Assembly (NCBI GenBank): GCA_002279765.1
Contig: NCCR01000022.1
Location: forward strand, 87,452-99,567
Length of the DNA: 12,116 nucleotides
Reading direction: 5' to 3'
Origin: Verrucomicrobia bacterium 12-59-8
GTDB taxonomy: Bacteria > Verrucomicrobiota > Verrucomicrobiae > Verrucomicrobiales > Verrucomicrobiaceae
Below the pieces are notes generated by a model that had not been told where the DNA came from, searched no databases, and saw only the letters and a list, made by a program, of their open reading frames with translations. The position numbers and the translations under genes are program-made. Shown here in pieces: positions 1-7,544 of this stretch; position 1 is the stretch's first letter; every line of letters begins with the position of its first letter.

Positions 1-1
1 T

Positions 2-598
2 CAGCCCGATTTGGCGGCGGAAAAGCTTGCTGCCGAGGTTATCGAAGCAGCATCATCAGGGATGTGGGCAATTCAATTTTTCTGGGCCCTGCCTCACGCA
101 AGGGATCAACATAAGAAGGATGCATCCGAAGGGCAGCAAATACGTGTTTTGCCAATGGAAGTGAGCACTACACTTGAAAAGGCACTTGCCAATAGACTGA
201 TGGTCGAAATTGAAAATGGGACTGTAGCGCCTCGGTTGGACTTTTTGAAACGGGCCTTCTTGATCATCAATCGCTGTGGAGACTCCGATAAGCTCCGTGC
301 ATGGTCTAAAAAAGAACTCACAAGAGATCCAATGTTCATCATCCATTTTGCTAGCCTGATCACAAATTGGGCTTACGGGGACGACGGTCGCCAGATGGAA
401 TGGCCCGGTGACGAGAAGGCAGTTGAAACCGCGAAAGATTATGTCGACACCGAATGGCTGGCGCAAACCTTTTCTCCCAAACCTCCCGCCAAGAGCAACG
501 AATGGAATCATTCTATTTCGGGCGAGGAGGCAGCATATAAACTTGTTCAGCTGTTGAACAATTCCAGCCAAGCTGAAATCAGTACTGATGAAGCCTAA
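2..598 (+). CDS. Unrecognised protein, C-terminal part (5' end outside window)
   Basis: The reading frame is open from the first bases of the window to a TAA at 596-598, so this is probably the last ~198 residues of a longer protein. A TTG at 11 could start a 195-aa protein but has no ribosome binding site ahead of it that I can see. I do not recognise a family. The visible part is soluble and mostly helical in character, rich in Trp, Lys and Glu, with no signal peptide, membrane segment or Cys/His cluster. The end is acidic (QAEISTDEA). The DNA is clearly more AT-rich than the genes to its right (some 60-base lines are below 40% GC), which hints at acquired DNA. It could be the tail of a large accessory NTPase, but no motif here proves that. 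The 140 bp between it and the next gene show no convincing terminator or promoter. Confidence 0.6.
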   Translation, partial: QPDLAAEKLAAEVIEAASSGMWAIQFFWALPHARDQHKKDASEGQQIRVLPMEVSTTLEKALANRLMVEIENGTVAPRLDFLKRAFLIINRCGDSDKLRAWSKKELTRDPMFIIHFASLITNWAYGDDGRQMEWPGDEKAVETAKDYVDTEWLAQTFSPKPPAKSNEWNHSISGEEAAYKLVQLLNNSSQAEISTDEA

Positions 599-738
599 AG
601 TAAAATCACCCTGAAACCGAAACCCCAATTCTCCCGGTTCCCGAGGTCACTCTGATACGTTCACCTTTCATTTGCTTGTCCGGTTTTGCACCGCAATGCG
701 AGATACATCGGCTGCCACACCACGTTTCCATTTCTCTC

Positions 739-3700
739 ATGATCAAGTCCTCCGCCGCTCTCTTTCTCACTCTGGCGTCCGTCGCCGTTGTAGCTGACGC
801 ACAAACCACGAAACCGAAAAAGCCGGTGAAGAATTTTTCGGCAACGGTGAATCCGCTGGACGCGAAGAACAAGCCCAGCGGCATTCCCCTGCCACCGGAA
901 GACCCGGAACTCGCCAAGTACTACATAGAGGAAAGCACCGCGCCGCTGCCGCCGGTGACAGCGGCGTTGGACACGGCGCTGCCACTGGTGCTGAAGCAGG
1001 GCGACCATGTCGTGTTCATCGGCAACACGCTGTTTGACCGTGGGGCGCAGTTTCCACATTTCGAAGCGATGCTGCTCAAGGGGAATGCGGACAAGCAAAT
1101 CGTGGTGCGTACGCTGGCGTGGTCGGCGGATGAAGTGGATCTGATGCCGCGTCCGACAAACTTCGGCACACTGAACCAGCACCTGCATGCGCAGAAGGCG
1201 GATGTGATCTTCGCGGCGTTTGGCTTCAATGAATCGTTCGGCGGGCTGGAGAAGCTGCCGGCTTTCAAGCAGCGGCTCGCGGCGCTGGTGCAGGAACTGA
1301 AGACGCATGCCTACAACGGTAAGAAAGCGCCGCGTGTGGTGCTGGTGTCACCGATTGCCAATGAAAACGTGCAGGGCGTCCCGGCCGCGGACATGAACAA
1401 CTCGCGACTCGCAGCCTACACGCAGGCGATGGGTGAAGTCGCGGCGGAGCAGAAGGTTGGTTTTGCAAATGTGTTTGAACCGATGCTGCCGGCGATGAAG
1501 GGTCTAACCTTCAACGGCGTGCATCTGGAAGACAAAGGTTACGCGGTGTTTGGCGAAGCTCTATATCGCGCGACTTTCGAGGTCAGCGCACCGGAGACGA
1601 CGCCTGAACTGCGTGCAGCCATCGCGGACAAGAACCGCCAGTTTTTTCAACGCTACCGGCCGCTCAACGGCTTCTACTACACGGGGGATCGCAACAAGGA
1701 CTACGGCTACCTCGATTTCCTGCCCGCGATGCGGAGCTTCGATTTCATGGTGGCCAATCGCGACCAGCGCATCTGGGATGTGGCGCAGGGCAAAGCCTTC
1801 GCGGGAAAAAAGGTCGATGACTCCAATGTCCCCGAGATGCCTGCGACGAAGGAAAGTAAAGGAGCCAACGAATGGATGACACCCGCGAACGAACTTGCCG
1901 CCTTCAAGGTCGATCCGCGCTTTGAGGTGAACCTCTTCGCCAGCGAAGAGCAGTTCCCCGAAATTGCGAACCCCATTCAAATCCGCTGGGACACGCAGGG
2001 CCGCATGTGGGTGAGCACATCCCAGGCCTACCCGCATCTCTACCCCGGTCAGGAGCCCCATGATCGCCTCATCATTCTCGAAGACACGGACAACGATGGC
2101 CGCGCCGACAAATCGACGGTGTGGGCGGACCATCTGCAAATCCCGCTGGCCTTTGAGTTCGGCGATGGCGGTGTGTACGTCTCCGACGAGCCGCATCTCA
2201 CTTTTCTCAAAGACACGGATGGCGATGGCAAAGCGGACTTCAGCCGCCAGATGTTCACCGGCTTCGGCACGGAGGACTCCCACCATGCACTGCATGATTT
2301 TGTCTGGAGTCCGGATGGCGACCTCATCATCCGTGATTCCATCTTTCTCCACTCACAGATTGAAACCGCCTACGGCCCCGTGCGACTCGACAATTCCGGC
2401 TGGTTCCGCCTGCGCACCGACACACAAAAGCTCAGCACCTTCGGCAGCTACCCGAGCACCAACCCCTGGGGTGTGACCTTCGACGACTGGGGCCACCACA
2501 TGGCCAGCCATCCCATTTTCGCCAGCGCCTTCCACGCCACCAATCCGCCCTATCCTGAGCAGCATCCCGGTGCCGGCAAAATGCCTGCTTACTCCGGCAC
2601 CTGCGGCCAGGAGTTTGTCGATTTCGATTTCTGGCCGCAGGAACTACAGGGCGGCTTCATCAAGGCACGCTACAAACCCACGAACAACATCGAGATGCAT
2701 CAGTGGATCGAGATGGACGACCACTATGAGGAAAAAAAGCTTGGTGATCTCATCTTCTCCACCAACCTCAGCTTCATCCCCACGGATGTGAAAGTCGGCC
2801 CACGTGGAGACTTCTACATCTGCGACTGGTACAACCCCATCAAAGGCCACGCGCAGTACTCGCTGCGTGACCCGCGCCGCCTGCGCACCAGCGGCCGCAT
2901 CTGGCGCATCGTGCCGAAGGGTGCCAAACTCGCCGAGCCACCAACGGTGGCCGGTGCCCCGATCCCCGCGCTGCTCGATCTCCTGAAAAGCCCGCACTAC
3001 CGCTGGCGCTACCAGACCAAACGCGAACTGCACGAACGCTACGCCGCCGAGGTCAAAACCGCGCTGGATGCCTGGGTGGCAAAGCTCGACCCCAAGGATG
3101 CGCGCTTCCGCCATCATCAGCTCGAAGCCCTGTGGACCTACCGCACCCTCAGCACCGAAAACCGCGCCCTGCTCAAAGAACTGCTCAACTGCGACGAACA
3201 CCACGCGCGCGCCGCTGCGACGACACAATTGCGCTATGTGGATCTCCCTGACCGCATCGAGCAGCTCCGCGCCCGCGCCAATGACGACAACGGCCTCGTG
3301 CGCATGGAGTCCGTCATCGCTGCGTGCTACATCGGCACTCCGGCCGCGCTGGATGCCGTGCTTGATGTGCTCGACAAACCCATGGGCGACCACCTGACCT
3401 ACGCCGTCCGCACCGCGCTCGGCAGCGAGGCGCTCTCACGCCACTGGAAAGGGGAGGAAAATCCTCGGATCAACGCGTTCATGGACGCCTTTGCAGCCAC
3501 CTACAAACGCGGTCCCTTTGAGAAGAAAAAGACCGCCGAGGAAACCGCTTTCGACAAGCAGCCCGGCGTCGCCAAACTCACCATCAACTGCGTGCGCGAG
3601 CGCATGCTCTTCGACAAAACCGAGTTCAGTGTTAAGGCCGGCCAGCCCGTGAGCCTCGTCTTCAACAATCCCGATGCCACCGCGCACAACCTCGCCATCT

Positions 3701-3942
3701 GCCAGCCCGGCAGCGTGGAGGAAATCGGTCTTGCTGGCAACGAAATGGCCAAAGACCCCGAAGGCATCAAAAAGGATTTCATCCCAGTCACGGACAAAAT
3801 TCTGCACCACACCAAGTTGCTCAATCCCAACTCCACCGAAACCCTGCGCTTCACCGCCCCCACCGCCGCAGGCGACTACCCATACCTCTGCACTTTTCCA
3901 GGCCACTGGGTCATCATGCGCGGGATGATGCACGTGAAGTGA
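739..3942 (+). CDS. Exported PVC-type dehydrogenase-like protein: SGNH-like, beta-propeller and azurin-like copper domains
   Basis: A 1067-aa protein starting at ATG 739, chosen because it begins a clean signal peptide (MIKSSAALFLTLASVAVVADA, cleavage near residue 21-22). An in-frame TTG at 676 would bury it. Residues ~75-285 resemble an SGNH/GDSL hydrolase, but block I reads GNTL (95-98) instead of GDSL and block V reads NGVH (259-262) instead of DxxH. Residues ~395-728 match the PVC 'membrane-bound dehydrogenase' beta-propeller family (TIGR02604-like), with calcium-type loops DTDNDG (449-454) and DTDGDG (492-497). Residues ~735-900 are helical, perhaps HEAT-like. Residues ~945-1067 form a cupredoxin with azurin-type ligands His983, Cys1051, His1056 and Met1060 in CTFPGHWVIM. 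No CxxCH heme site is present, although many relatives carry one. It probably acts in the periplasm as a copper-linked oxidoreductase; its substrate is unknown. It stands alone with no SD and is convergent with the next gene. Confidence 0.88.
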   Translation: MIKSSAALFLTLASVAVVADAQTTKPKKPVKNFSATVNPLDAKNKPSGIPLPPEDPELAKYYIEESTAPLPPVTAALDTALPLVLKQGDHVVFIGNTLFDRGAQFPHFEAMLLKGNADKQIVVRTLAWSADEVDLMPRPTNFGTLNQHLHAQKADVIFAAFGFNESFGGLEKLPAFKQRLAALVQELKTHAYNGKKAPRVVLVSPIANENVQGVPAADMNNSRLAAYTQAMGEVAAEQKVGFANVFEPMLPAMKGLTFNGVHLEDKGYAVFGEALYRATFEVSAPETTPELRAAIADKNRQFFQRYRPLNGFYYTGDRNKDYGYLDFLPAMRSFDFMVANRDQRIWDVAQGKAFAGKKVDDSNVPEMPATKESKGANEWMTPANELAAFKVDPRFEVNLFASEEQFPEIANPIQIRWDTQGRMWVSTSQAYPHLYPGQEPHDRLIILEDTDNDGRADKSTVWADHLQIPLAFEFGDGGVYVSDEPHLTFLKDTDGDGKADFSRQMFTGFGTEDSHHALHDFVWSPDGDLIIRDSIFLHSQIETAYGPVRLDNSGWFRLRTDTQKLSTFGSYPSTNPWGVTFDDWGHHMASHPIFASAFHATNPPYPEQHPGAGKMPAYSGTCGQEFVDFDFWPQELQGGFIKARYKPTNNIEMHQWIEMDDHYEEKKLGDLIFSTNLSFIPTDVKVGPRGDFYICDWYNPIKGHAQYSLRDPRRLRTSGRIWRIVPKGAKLAEPPTVAGAPIPALLDLLKSPHYRWRYQTKRELHERYAAEVKTALDAWVAKLDPKDARFRHHQLEALWTYRTLSTENRALLKELLNCDEHHARAAATTQLRYVDLPDRIEQLRARANDDNGLVRMESVIAACYIGTPAALDAVLDVLDKPMGDHLTYAVRTALGSEALSRHWKGEENPRINAFMDAFAATYKRGPFEKKKTAEETAFDKQPGVAKLTINCVRERMLFDKTEFSVKAGQPVSLVFNNPDATAHNLAICQPGSVEEIGLAGNEMAKDPEGIKKDFIPVTDKILHHTKLLNPNSTETLRFTAPTAAGDYPYLCTFPGHWVIMRGMMHVK

Positions 3943-3954
3943 GGCCGCCCCTCA
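3940..3954. terminator. Small inverted repeat spanning both convergent stop codons
   Basis: TGAGG-CCGCC-CCTCA is a perfect 5-bp inverted repeat with a 5-nt loop. Its left arm begins with the TGA of the exported dehydrogenase-like gene, and its right arm is the TGA (TCA on +) of the SWIM gene. The two genes are only 9 bp apart, so this is the only space for a shared bidirectional terminator. The stem is short and only a weak T-rich run (CCTTTCTT) follows on the plus strand, with none on the minus strand. Terminator function is therefore only a possibility. Confidence 0.3.
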
Positions 3955-4755
3955 GCCTTTCTTGAGCTTCTTCTTCGCCACCTTCTTTACTGCGGCTTTT
4001 TTCTTCGCAGCCTTCTTCACCGCTTTCTTTGCGGCTGGCGGTTCCGGCGTCACCTCCGCGCTCAGGTCGATGCCAAAGATCGCTGAGAGATCGGCTCCGG
4101 CGAGATCTCCTGTGCTGGTGGAGAGATCGGTAATGGCGGCGCTGCTGGCGTTGGACAGTAGCTCGGACTGATCCACGTTGCGCAGGGTGAAGAGCAGCTC
4201 AGGCTTGGTATCCAGCAGCACCCCCACACCGTAAAGTACGGCGGAGACGTGTTTGCACATGTCCGCATGGTCAGGGCAGGAGCAGTTGAATCGAATTTCT
4301 TTCGGCTTCGGAAATAGGCCGTCGTCAGGATCGGTGAGCACCTTCATCAGGCCATCGCCCAGTTTCCCTGCGAGCAAATCCAGCATGGAGCCCACCTGCC
4401 CAGAACTCGATTCCACAATCTGCTGCCATTGTCTCTTTGGCAGCGGTTGGATGACAATGCTCGTTTCATACAGCTCCGAGCCCGCCACCACGGCGCTGAG
4501 TTTTCCGGGCTCAATTTCCAGATTGTAAACCTTCCCCTGCCGCAGGTAACTGCGGCCACGCGGCAGCCGCGACTCATAGACCTGATAGGACTCCAGATTG
4601 CGGCACCAAGCCTGTCCCCAAAACGTCGTGCTCAACTTCTTCTGCCCCGCTGGTGCCGGCAGCGCTTCAAATTTCTCCCCACGCTTCTTCCGCTTCGCGA
4701 TCTCGCGTTGTAGCCGCTTTTTTTGTTCTTCCACATCTTGGTAGGACCACCACAT
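3952..4755 (-). CDS. SWIM zinc-finger protein with lysine/alanine-rich tail
   Basis: A 267-aa protein. The SWIM zinc site is complete: CSCPDHADMCKH at residues 158-169, with Cys158, Cys160, Cys167 and His169 as predicted ligands. The stretch before it (FWGQAW at 45-50, RGRSYLRQGKV at 66-76, then VVAGSELYE) is the usual N-terminal layout of stand-alone SWIM proteins. Residues 10-27 form a basic helix. Residues 241-267 are a low-complexity tail with 14 lysines in 27 residues (AAKKAVKK, AAKKK), like histone H1 C-termini, so nucleic acid binding is likely. ATG 4755 lies 10 bp after the stop of the SNF2 gene upstream, so the two are almost certainly co-transcribed. SWIM domains bind DNA or protein and are often found next to, or fused with, SNF2 ATPases. 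The likely role is a targeting subunit for that ATPase (inference). Confidence 0.9.
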   Translation of the reverse strand: MWWSYQDVEEQKKRLQREIAKRKKRGEKFEALPAPAGQKKLSTTFWGQAWCRNLESYQVYESRLPRGRSYLRQGKVYNLEIEPGKLSAVVAGSELYETSIVIQPLPKRQWQQIVESSSGQVGSMLDLLAGKLGDGLMKVLTDPDDGLFPKPKEIRFNCSCPDHADMCKHVSAVLYGVGVLLDTKPELLFTLRNVDQSELLSNASSAAITDLSTSTGDLAGADLSAIFGIDLSAEVTPEPPAAKKAVKKAAKKKAAVKKVAKKKLKKG

Positions 4756-4765
4756 GGCCGGGGTT

Positions 4766-7492
4766 TTACACGACAGCTGAAGTCACATCAAGCGCGACAA
4801 AACTCAGCAGTTCCTCCGCGCCCATGTCGGAGAGGAGTTTTTCGGCTCCACCGTCACCGGTGATCAAATCGTGGGCGAGGCTCATCTTCTCTTCAATCAG
4901 CGCGTCAATGCGTTCTTCGATGGTGCCCTGACAGACGAATTTATGCACCATGACGTTCTTTTTTTGTCCGATACGGAAGGCGCGGTCGGTGGCTTGGTTT
5001 TCGACAGCGGGATTCCACCAGCGGTCAAAGTGGATGACGTGGCTGGCGGCGGTGAGATTGAGGCCGGTGCCGCCGGCTTTGACGCTGATGACCATGAAGG
5101 GCGGGCCGTCGGGCTGCTGGAAGGATTCGACCAACTGCGGGCGCTTCTTCACCGCTGTGCCGCCGTGCAGAATGAGGCCCTCGCGACCAAAAACGTTGGC
5201 GAGGAAACGGGCGAGCGGATCGCAGGTTTCTTGAAACTGCGTGAAGATGAGAGCGCGCTCGCGGCGCTCCGCGAGTTCGCTGCATATTTCTGCTAGGCGC
5301 GTGAATTTGCCGCTGTCTTCGGGGTTCCAGGCACCGTCGCCGTTCCAATGACTTGGATGATTGCAGATTTGTTTGAACTTCAGGAGGAAGCCGAGCACAA
5401 GCCCCTGACGCTTGATTGGTTCCATCTCCTTGTCGGCGAGCATTTTAGCGAGTTGATCGACGAGCTTCGCATAGATTGTGGCTTGGCGCTTGGTGAGGCC
5501 GCAGAAGGCTTTAGTTTCGATTTTGTCGGGCAGGTCGCTGATGATGCTCCGGTCCGTTTTCATGCGGCGCAGGATATAGGGCTGCACAAGTTTGCGTAGC
5601 GGTGCAAAACCGGTGCTGCTTTTTGCGCAGCGTTTCACTGCATCGGCAAAGGCGGCGGACCCGCCAAGCAGGCCGGGATTGAGGAAATCAAAGAGACTCC
5701 ACAGATCGCCGGGACGGTTTTCCACTGGCGTGCCGGTCAGCGCAATGCGTGTGGTTGCATGCAGGCGCTTCACGGCCTTCGTGCTGGCGCTGCCGGGATT
5801 CTTGATGGCCTGTGCTTCATCAAGGATGACGACGCTCCAGGGGTGCTGCTGCCATGCATCGGTGCGTTGCAGGATCTGGTAGGTGGTGAGCATCGCATCG
5901 CAGCCGCGCAGAGCTGCAGCAGGGTGCATCACGGCGCAATCGAGTGCTTCGCGTGAGGTTTGTGATGGGTGGGCGATGAAGAGTTTCAGGTCGGGAGCGA
6001 ACTTTGCGACCTCGGCTTTCCAGTTGCCGACGAGGGAGGCGGGGACGATGAGCAGGCCGGGCGCTGCTCTTTCTTTCTGTTTTGCGAGCAGCAGTGCGAT
6101 GACTTGCAGTGTTTTGCCAAGACCCATGTCATCGGCAAGGCAGGCTCCGAGGCCGAGGCGGGTCATGAACTGGAGCCAGGCGAAGCCTTTGAGCTGATAG
6201 GGACGCAGGGTGGCGCAGAGGTTGGGCGGCGGTGGTGATGCTGCAGGATCGCGCATCTGGTGGAATACCGTTGCAAGATTCTTGCCGGCTACGATGTCGC
6301 TCCAGTCATGTACCAACTCGGTGTTTTCCTGGACATCTGCGGACAATCTTGTGTCGAATCCGGCAAGTAATCTCATTCCATCGAGAAAACCGATGCCGCC
6401 TTCGCCCGCCGCATGCTGAACTTTTTGCCAATGCGACATCACCTGCTGAAGTTGAGCACCATCGACTTCGATCCATCGGCCGCGAAGCGAAACGAGGCCG
6501 GTGTCGGAGCTGAGCAGTTTTTCCCATTCGGCGGCGGTCAGCGGTTCGCCTTCGAGGCTGGCGGCGATTTTGAAATTCAGCAGGGCTCCGGCATGGAGGG
6601 AGGATTGCTTTGGGGCATCGATCGTCACCGAGACTGCCGGGCGCGGGCCTTTGCCGCTGCGCCACCAGTCTGGCAGTTTCATGACTATGCCGCTCTCCTG
6701 AAACACTGCCGTTTCACGAAGGACGCGAAAGGCTTCTTGGGGGGACATGGCCATCGGTTGAAAGAGGCGCTTCGTCTCCAGCCACTCGCGAAGTAGTTCG
6801 GATTTTTCCGCCGCAGTGCGGACTGGTGCCAGCAGGGCATTCAGTGCGGTTTGATCCTGCAGGCCGGAGTATAATTGCAGCGCACGGGCCAGCGGCAGGT
6901 GCTGCGGCTGGCCGGTGGCGCTGAGTTTGTCGGTGAAGGTGGCCAGAAAGGCGAAGGGGCGCTGGGTGTCGGTCTTGTTTTCGGCGAGATGGAAGGTCAC
7001 GCGCCCAACGACATGCCAGGCGGGGCATTCTTCCCGCAGCCAGGACTCCACGCCGTTGGTGGCCAGTTGATCGATGTGCTGCGCCAGATCCAGCCACCAG
7101 CGTTCGAGCACTTCCAGTGTGAGGTATTCCGCTCCTGCAAACGGCGGAGCAGCGGCCATGAAGGCGGCCAGGGAAGGGACTGGAATATTCAGGGCATCCT
7201 TGGTCTGGCACAGGCGGGTGAAAAACTGCTGAGCAAACTCTCGCAGCCATTTCCAGGGCGGTTCCAGCTCGGCGGTGAGCAATTCGGTGCTTAACACTCG
7301 CAGAATGGCGCTCGGTGAGCCTGCTGAGGCGATTTTCTTGTCCACAGCCGATTCCGCCCCGCCCAGATGGGTGAGAAATCCTTCTGGAGTGAGGGCGGGA
7401 GCGAGCATGGACTGTGTTTGGACGAAAAAGGGCAGGCAGGCAAGGGAACGCGGAAATTCAGCAATCGTCGTTTCCCAAAGGCCTCTGTCCAT
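4766..7492 (-). CDS. SNF2-family ATPase/helicase, HelZ-like
   Basis: A 908-aa SNF2 translocase. The N-terminal ~260 residues are family-specific; residues ~270-390 (LRGRWIEVDG around Trp340) match the bacterial SNF2-helicase-associated domain seen in HelZ proteins. The two RecA-like lobes follow: LRPYQLKGFAW (~429-439), Walker A DDMGLGKT (454-461, Lys460), Walker B DEAQ (558-561), TGTPVEN, then KAGGTGLNLT, RWWNPAVENQ (~824-833) and motif VI DRAFRIGQ (836-843). All motifs are intact, so it should be an active double-stranded nucleic acid translocase. I chose ATG 7492 because GGAG lies 7 nt upstream. ATG 7408 (MLAPALTPEG) is a serious alternative, since recognisable family similarity seems to begin near there; the ATG at 7600 would overlap the divergent gene. 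It is followed after 10 bp by the SWIM gene. The likely role is remodelling protein-DNA or RNA polymerase complexes (family knowledge); its targets are unknown. Confidence 0.92.
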   Translation of the reverse strand: MDRGLWETTIAEFPRSLACLPFFVQTQSMLAPALTPEGFLTHLGGAESAVDKKIASAGSPSAILRVLSTELLTAELEPPWKWLREFAQQFFTRLCQTKDALNIPVPSLAAFMAAAPPFAGAEYLTLEVLERWWLDLAQHIDQLATNGVESWLREECPAWHVVGRVTFHLAENKTDTQRPFAFLATFTDKLSATGQPQHLPLARALQLYSGLQDQTALNALLAPVRTAAEKSELLREWLETKRLFQPMAMSPQEAFRVLRETAVFQESGIVMKLPDWWRSGKGPRPAVSVTIDAPKQSSLHAGALLNFKIAASLEGEPLTAAEWEKLLSSDTGLVSLRGRWIEVDGAQLQQVMSHWQKVQHAAGEGGIGFLDGMRLLAGFDTRLSADVQENTELVHDWSDIVAGKNLATVFHQMRDPAASPPPPNLCATLRPYQLKGFAWLQFMTRLGLGACLADDMGLGKTLQVIALLLAKQKERAAPGLLIVPASLVGNWKAEVAKFAPDLKLFIAHPSQTSREALDCAVMHPAAALRGCDAMLTTYQILQRTDAWQQHPWSVVILDEAQAIKNPGSASTKAVKRLHATTRIALTGTPVENRPGDLWSLFDFLNPGLLGGSAAFADAVKRCAKSSTGFAPLRKLVQPYILRRMKTDRSIISDLPDKIETKAFCGLTKRQATIYAKLVDQLAKMLADKEMEPIKRQGLVLGFLLKFKQICNHPSHWNGDGAWNPEDSGKFTRLAEICSELAERRERALIFTQFQETCDPLARFLANVFGREGLILHGGTAVKKRPQLVESFQQPDGPPFMVISVKAGGTGLNLTAASHVIHFDRWWNPAVENQATDRAFRIGQKKNVMVHKFVCQGTIEERIDALIEEKMSLAHDLITGDGGAEKLLSDMGAEELLSFVALDVTSAVV

Positions 7493-7544
7493 GCTATCGC
7501 TCCGGTTCCCCCGCCGCTGACCGGCGTGGGCCTCAATTCTACGC
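7493..7544. promoter_or_regulatory. Compact divergent region between the two SNF2 genes
   Basis: Only 52 bp separate the two divergent starts, so their promoters must overlap each other or the coding sequences, unless the minus-strand gene starts at 7408, which gives 136 bp. It holds two nested inverted repeats: CGCCG-CTGAC-CGGCG (7512-7526) and CCGGT-N13-ACCGG (7502-7524). On the minus strand, GGAG (7500-7503) is a good ribosome binding site for ATG 7492. The plus-strand gene has no clear one. I see no convincing -35/-10 pair. A shared operator is possible but not shown. Confidence 0.3.

Noticed and set aside
676..738. TTG 676 as start of the exported dehydrogenase-like gene
   Set aside because: It would put 21 mostly polar residues ahead of a clear signal peptide; ATG 739 starts the peptide exactly.
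2644..3393. A 249-aa minus-strand open frame inside the exported dehydrogenase-like gene
   Set aside because: It is antisense to well-supported coding sequence, has no recognisable domain, and fits GC-driven shadow frames like those at 1561-2352 and 3436-3933.
739..3942. Cytochrome c heme site in the exported protein
   Set aside because: All cysteines were checked by eye; none sits in CxxCH. The C-terminal CTFPGH motif is a copper site.
4959..4965. T7 run in the HelZ-like gene as a slippage site
   Set aside because: Seven bases, coding GQKKN within an intact motif region; too short and ordinary to argue for slippage.
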